From NCBI GenBank assembly GCA_934667465.1, contig CAKUMG010000039.1, positions 1-15,501 of the forward strand: a stretch of 15,501 nt of DNA. The letters are read 5' to 3'. The notes beneath the pieces were generated by a model. The model was not told the origin of the DNA. It saw only the letters and a list, made by a program, of their open reading frames with translations, and did not search any database. The first letter of the stretch is position 1; each line of letters opens with the position of its first letter. Below, piece after piece: positions 12,506 to 15,501 of this stretch. The stretch comes from an uncultured Actinoplanes sp. Lineage in GTDB: Bacteria; Actinomycetota; Actinomycetes; Mycobacteriales; Micromonosporaceae. The position numbers were made by a program, and so were the translations under genes.

Positions 12506-13375
12506 GTGGCTTTCGCGAAGGTCAACGGCATCGAGATCGCGTACGAGACCCAGGGTGACCCGCAGGGCCCGCCGCTCCTGCTCGTCACGGGCCTCGCCGG
12601 CCAGCTGATCGACTGGCCGCCGGGCTTCTGCGAGCTGCTCGCGGCGTACGGCTTCAGTGTCATCCGCTTCGACAACCGCGACGCCGGCCTCTCCACCCAG
12701 CTCGACGACGCCGGCGTGCCCGACCTGCGCGACCCGTCGACGGCCCCCTACCGGCTGACCGACTTCGCCGCCGACACCGCCGGCCTGCTCGACCACCTCG
12801 GCCTGGACCGCGCCCACGTCGTCGGCGTCTCGCTCGGCGGCATGATCGCCCAGCAGCTCACCATCGACCACCCCCACCGCGTGGCGTCGCTCTGCTCGAT
12901 CATGTCCACGACCGGCGACCGCAGCGTGGGCCGGGCCACCCCGGCCGCCCTGGCGCTGCTCGGCCGCCCACCGGCCGCCGGCCGCGACGAGGCGGTGGCC
13001 GCGAGCGCGCTGACCTCCCGCACGATCGGCTCGCCCGGCTACCCCGTCGCCGAGCAGGAGCTGCTGCGCCGCGCCGCCGCGAAGTACGACCGCGCCTACC
13101 GCCCGCTGGGTACCCTCCGCCAGTACGCCGCGATCCGCGCCGCCCCGGACCGCACCGCCCAGCTGCGCACGATCGAGGCGCCCACGCTGGTCATCCACGG
13201 CGAGGAGGACCCGCTGATCGACGTCAGCGGCGGCCGCGCGACCGCCGCCGCCATCCCGGGCGCCGAGCTACTGACCCTGCCCGGCATGGGCCACGACCTG
13301 CCGGCCGAGCTCTGGCCTGCCCTCACCTCCGCCATCGCCGCCAACACCACCCGCGCCGAGGGCCCCGGGCATTGA
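12506..13375 (+). CDS. Alpha/beta hydrolase
   Basis: 289 residues from GTG at 12506. The catalytic triad is complete: Ser109 in the nucleophile elbow GVSLGG, Asp235 in HGEEDPLID, and His263 in PGMGHDLP. The early blocks LLLVTGLAGQ and VIRFDNRDAGLST are typical of the RdmC/aclacinomycin-methylesterase-like subgroup, which hydrolyses esters. The cap region lies about 135-205. No signal peptide is present, so it is cytoplasmic. CATGCT ends six bases before the start and no Shine-Dalgarno is seen. The substrate is unknown, and the HD neighbour does not help to assign it. Confidence 0.93.
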   Translation: MAFAKVNGIEIAYETQGDPQGPPLLLVTGLAGQLIDWPPGFCELLAAYGFSVIRFDNRDAGLSTQLDDAGVPDLRDPSTAPYRLTDFAADTAGLLDHLGLDRAHVVGVSLGGMIAQQLTIDHPHRVASLCSIMSTTGDRSVGRATPAALALLGRPPAAGRDEAVAASALTSRTIGSPGYPVAEQELLRRAAAKYDRAYRPLGTLRQYAAIRAAPDRTAQLRTIEAPTLVIHGEEDPLIDVSGGRATAAAIPGAELLTLPGMGHDLPAELWPALTSAIAANTTRAEGPGH

Positions 13376-13386
13376 GCGCCGACGAT

Positions 13387-13392
13387 TAGTCT
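13387..13392 (+). promoter_or_regulatory. Candidate -10 of the DUF4760-like gene (leaderless)
   Basis: TAGTCT ends six bases before the ATG at 13399, in the 23-base gap after the alpha/beta hydrolase gene. No Shine-Dalgarno is obvious. Confidence 0.4.
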
Positions 13393-13398
13393 GGGCGG

Positions 13399-13980
13399 AT
13401 GGACGCCAAAACCGCGATCGCCCTCGCCTCCATCGCCATCGCCGTCCTCTCCCTGATCGTCTCCGGCATGCTCGCGCTGCGGCACACCCGGACCACCTCG
13501 GACGGCTACGCCCTGCCGGTCGTGCTCAACGTCTTCAGCCAGTTCCGCACCGAGGAGTTCTTCGAGGCCCAGCAGTACGTCTTCGACGAACTGCCCCGCC
13601 AGCCCGTCCAGCCCTACACGGACCTGCCGCTGGAAAGCCGCCACCAGATCCGCATGGTCGGCGGCCTCTACGACGACCTGGGCAAACTCGTCGCCCACGG
13701 CATCGTCAAGGAGGAGCTGGTCATCGGCGCCAACGGCATCCAGGCCCGCCGCATCTGGGAGGCGGTCGAACCGTTCGTCCGTGCCGAGCGCGCCAAACGC
13801 AGCAGCAACCTGTGGATCTACCTGGAGGACCTGGCGTACCGCACCACCCGGAACCCGCCGGCCGCGATCCACGAAAGACTCAAACTGCACCGGTACGCGG
13901 GACCGCCACCGAACACTCCCCCGCCGGGCCCCCCGGTCACGCCTCCCGCGGCAGCCCGAACACGTCCGCCAGCCCCGTGA
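13399..13980 (+). CDS. Membrane-anchored DUF4760-like protein
   Basis: 193 residues. One N-terminal transmembrane helix (about residues 5-26, IALASIAIAVLSLIVSGML) is followed by a soluble helical domain (about 36-160). The blocks NVFSQFRTEEFFEAQQYV, GGLYDDLGKLVAHGIV and RIWEAVEPFVRAER match my memory of the DUF4760 family, whose function is not known to me. The tail from about residue 167 is a proline-rich low-complexity run. The final 44 bases overlap the 3' end of the convergent STAS gene, so part of the proline tail is written on the complement of conserved STAS sequence and may be a read-through extension. Confidence 0.78.
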   Translation: MDAKTAIALASIAIAVLSLIVSGMLALRHTRTTSDGYALPVVLNVFSQFRTEEFFEAQQYVFDELPRQPVQPYTDLPLESRHQIRMVGGLYDDLGKLVAHGIVKEELVIGANGIQARRIWEAVEPFVRAERAKRSSNLWIYLEDLAYRTTRNPPAAIHERLKLHRYAGPPPNTPPPGPPVTPPAAARTRPPAP

Positions 13981-14266
13981 CCTGCACAGCCTTCCGCACC
14001 GGCCCGGACGGGTTGACCAGCGTCAGCGTGACCCCCAGCGCCGCGGCGGTGTTACGAGCACTGACCAGCGCCCCCAGCGCGTAGGAATCGATGAACCCGA
14101 GCCCGCCTGCATCCACGTGCAGATAACGGCACCCGGTCCCCTCGGCCGCGGCGGCCAGGCTGTCCCGCACCTCATCGGCACTGTCGAGGTCGAGATCCCC
14201 CTCGAGAACGGCAAGAAGCAGCCCGTCGGTGGTGACCGGCTCGAAAACGACAGCGGCGCTAGACAT
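13937..14266 (-). CDS. STAS-domain anti-sigma factor antagonist
   Basis: 109 residues, a single STAS domain of the SpoIIAA/RsbV type. The predicted phosphorylation site is Ser61 in LGFIDSYALGALVSA, aligning with the Asp-Ser-Ser-Gly-Leu-Gly loop. The second Ser is Tyr and the first Gly is Ala here, a mild departure from the canonical loop. Such proteins bind an anti-sigma kinase when unphosphorylated and release a sigma factor, but no kinase or sigma factor is nearby. The ATG at 14266 lies seven bases after TATCCT and has only a weak GAGG-free leader, so leaderless initiation is likely. It converges on, and overlaps by 44 bases, the DUF4760-like gene. Confidence 0.9.
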   Translation of the reverse strand: MSSAAVVFEPVTTDGLLLAVLEGDLDLDSADEVRDSLAAAAEGTGCRYLHVDAGGLGFIDSYALGALVSARNTAAALGVTLTLVNPSGPVRKAVQVTGLADVFGLPREA

Positions 14267-14273
14267 CTGCCCG

Positions 14274-14279
14274 AGGATA
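14274..14279 (-). promoter_or_regulatory. Candidate -10 of the STAS gene (leaderless)
   Basis: TATCCT on the minus strand ends seven bases before the ATG at 14266. No convincing -35 is seen. Confidence 0.4.
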
Positions 14280-14596
14280 GTCCGCGATCACCACCCCCGC
14301 CCGCCTAGCACCCCGCCCCCACCCCGACCGGGTGACCCCACCGACCGCCCCGCTGCGCGGCCGAAACGCCCCGCAATCGGGCAACTTCGGTCCGTGTCGT
14401 CATGGCATCGGATAGGCAAGGCTCTGCCCGGACCCGGCTCGCCGGAGCGGTCGGCGTGCGGGGGCGCGACCTGGCGATCGGCCACAAAGGTGTGACCGGG
14501 CGGGCTCGGCGGTGGAGTTGAACTGTTGGCGACCGGGGAGGGGCGAACGGGCAGGAGGCGTTGCGGCGGGTCGCGGGGTCCGGTATCGAGGGTGCG
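14280..14596. other. Gene-free divergent region
   Basis: Between the STAS gene and the secreted nuclease-like gene. The left half (about 14290-14345) is strongly C-biased (CCCCGCCCCCACCCC type), and the right half is G-rich. Short open frames exist on both strands, but none has both a ribosome binding site and a convincing codon pattern. TTGAAC at 14518 could be a -35, but no -10 is placed correctly. I see no RNA gene, repeat or attachment site. Confidence 0.5.
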
Positions 14597-15501
14597 ATGA
14601 AGCGACTTCTTGTGGCCGCCGTCCTCGGCGCGGCTCTGATCGGCGCACCTCCGGCCTACGCCGGGGACAAGGGCCAGGGCAAGGACGACGGCGTACGGTT
14701 CGCCACGTACAACCTCTCGCTCAACCGGCCCGAGCAGGGGCTGCTTCGCGAGCAGCTGGCCGAGCCCGGAGTGGATGACGTGTACCGGCGGCAGGCGCGG
14801 AATGTGGCCGAGGTGATTCAGCGGACGCGGCCGGATGTGGTGCTGATCAACGAGTTCGACTACGACCCCGTGGCGGCGCGGTTGTTCGCGGAGAACTTCC
14901 TGGCCGTGTCGCAGAACGGAGCGCCGGCGCAGCGGTACCCGTACCGGCTCGTCGCTCCTTCGAACACCGGGGTGTCATCCGGGTTCGACCTGAACAACAA
15001 CGGCGTGGTCGACACGACGCCGGGCGATCAGGGGTACGGAGACGACTCGTTCGGGTTCGGGTTGTTCCCGGGGCAGTACGGGATGGTCGTGTACTCGAAG
15101 TACCCGATCGACCAGCGGGCCGTGCGGACGTTCCAGAAGTTCAAGTGGCGGGACATGCCCGGGAATGCGATGCCCGTGGACTTCTACTCGCCGGAGGAGC
15201 GGGCGGCGCTGCGGCTGTCGTCGAAGAGCCACTGGGATGTGCCGATCGTCGTGCGGGGCAAGCGGGTGCACCTGCTCGCGTCGCACCCGACGCCGCCGAC
15301 GTTCGACGGGCCGGAGGATCGCAACGGGCGGCGGAACCATGACGAGATCCGGTTCTGGGCCGATTATGTGTCGCCGGGCAAGGGCGGGTACATCTACGAC
15401 GACAAGGGGCGGCGGGGCGGGCTCGCGCCGGGGCGGAACTTCGTCGTCGCCGGGGATCAGAACGCCGACCCGTACGACGGCGATTCTTTCCAGCAGGCCG
15501 T
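14597..15501 (+). CDS. Secreted endonuclease/exonuclease/phosphatase-family protein, 3' end cut by window edge
   Basis: 301 residues are visible; the C-terminus is beyond the window. Residues 1-22 are a Sec signal peptide (MKRLLVAAVLGAAL...PAYA, cleavage before Gly23). The EEP fold is shown by RFATYNLSL (Asn39), VVLINEFDYD (Glu86), VHLLASHPTPP (His230) and VVAGDQNADP (Asp287, Asn289), the usual metal and phosphate residues. The final Ser-Asp-His motif would lie past 15501. It should act outside the cell on phosphodiester or phosphomonoester bonds; the substrate is not evident. Residues 131-139 (DLNNNGVVD) look like an EF-hand/dockerin-type calcium loop inserted between the EEP motifs. The ATG at 14597 has GAGGG only about four bases upstream. 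Codons are noticeably richer in G at the third position than in the upstream genes. Confidence 0.9.
   Translation, partial: MKRLLVAAVLGAALIGAPPAYAGDKGQGKDDGVRFATYNLSLNRPEQGLLREQLAEPGVDDVYRRQARNVAEVIQRTRPDVVLINEFDYDPVAARLFAENFLAVSQNGAPAQRYPYRLVAPSNTGVSSGFDLNNNGVVDTTPGDQGYGDDSFGFGLFPGQYGMVVYSKYPIDQRAVRTFQKFKWRDMPGNAMPVDFYSPEERAALRLSSKSHWDVPIVVRGKRVHLLASHPTPPTFDGPEDRNGRRNHDEIRFWADYVSPGKGGYIYDDKGRRGGLAPGRNFVVAGDQNADPYDGDSFQQA

Noticed and set aside
11621..13198. A 525-codon minus-strand open frame opposite the HD and alpha/beta hydrolase genes
   Set aside because: Both plus-strand genes have complete active-site motifs. The minus frame is a low-complexity GC-skew artefact.

Overview
The window looks like chromosomal DNA from a high-GC actinomycete, probably Micromonosporaceae or an Actinoplanes-like relative. 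The basis is very high GC with strong G/C at third codon positions, frequent GTG and TTG starts, an F420-dependent luciferase-like oxidoreductase, a STAS-type anti-sigma antagonist, a PspC protein and a bacterial nitric oxide synthase. The genus is an inference from style. No sequence search was run. There is no phage, plasmid, IS element, CRISPR array, tRNA or rRNA that I can support.

Layout. 1-1267 (minus) is a secreted subtilisin-like protease cut by the left edge. 1375-2095 holds two small plus-strand genes, a UBP-type zinc-finger protein and a PspC protein, closed by a clear terminator. 2160-2348 is coding-like sequence with no start. 2380-3204 is a Tat-exported cyclase-family hydrolase whose 3' end overlaps a convergent EamA/DMT transporter (3097-4077). 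That transporter is divergent from a LysR regulator (4155-5051), with a T-N11-A dyad between them. An aldo/keto reductase and a DcsG-like ATP-grasp ligase follow (5061-7033).

The centre is a nitric oxide locus. A single-domain globin (7202-7705) converges on a nitric oxide synthase oxygenase (7751-9052, minus) with a bidirectional terminator between them. The NOS gene has a recognisable promoter and a 22-residue arginine-containing leader ORF. The leader's stop codon lies inside the NOS Shine-Dalgarno. Two mutually exclusive RNA hairpins can be drawn there, one of which covers that Shine-Dalgarno. This is the most interesting regulatory arrangement in the window. In the simplest reading, NOS makes NO from arginine and the globin handles NO; the NOS electron donor is not in the window.

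The right part carries a membrane acyltransferase (9318-10430) convergent with an F420-dependent oxidoreductase (10446-11327). Their junction is a 28-bp near-perfect direct duplication that supplies C-terminal codons to both genes. Then come a small hypothetical gene (minus), an HD phosphohydrolase, an alpha/beta hydrolase, a DUF4760-like membrane-anchored protein overlapping a convergent STAS protein, and a secreted endonuclease/exonuclease/phosphatase-family protein cut by the right edge.

A window-wide pattern is a TANNNT hexamer ending 5 to 7 bases before the start codon of eight ORFs, mostly without a Shine-Dalgarno. This suggests leaderless transcription. The other genes (protease, PspC, NOS, acyltransferase, small hypothetical) have Shine-Dalgarno sequences instead.
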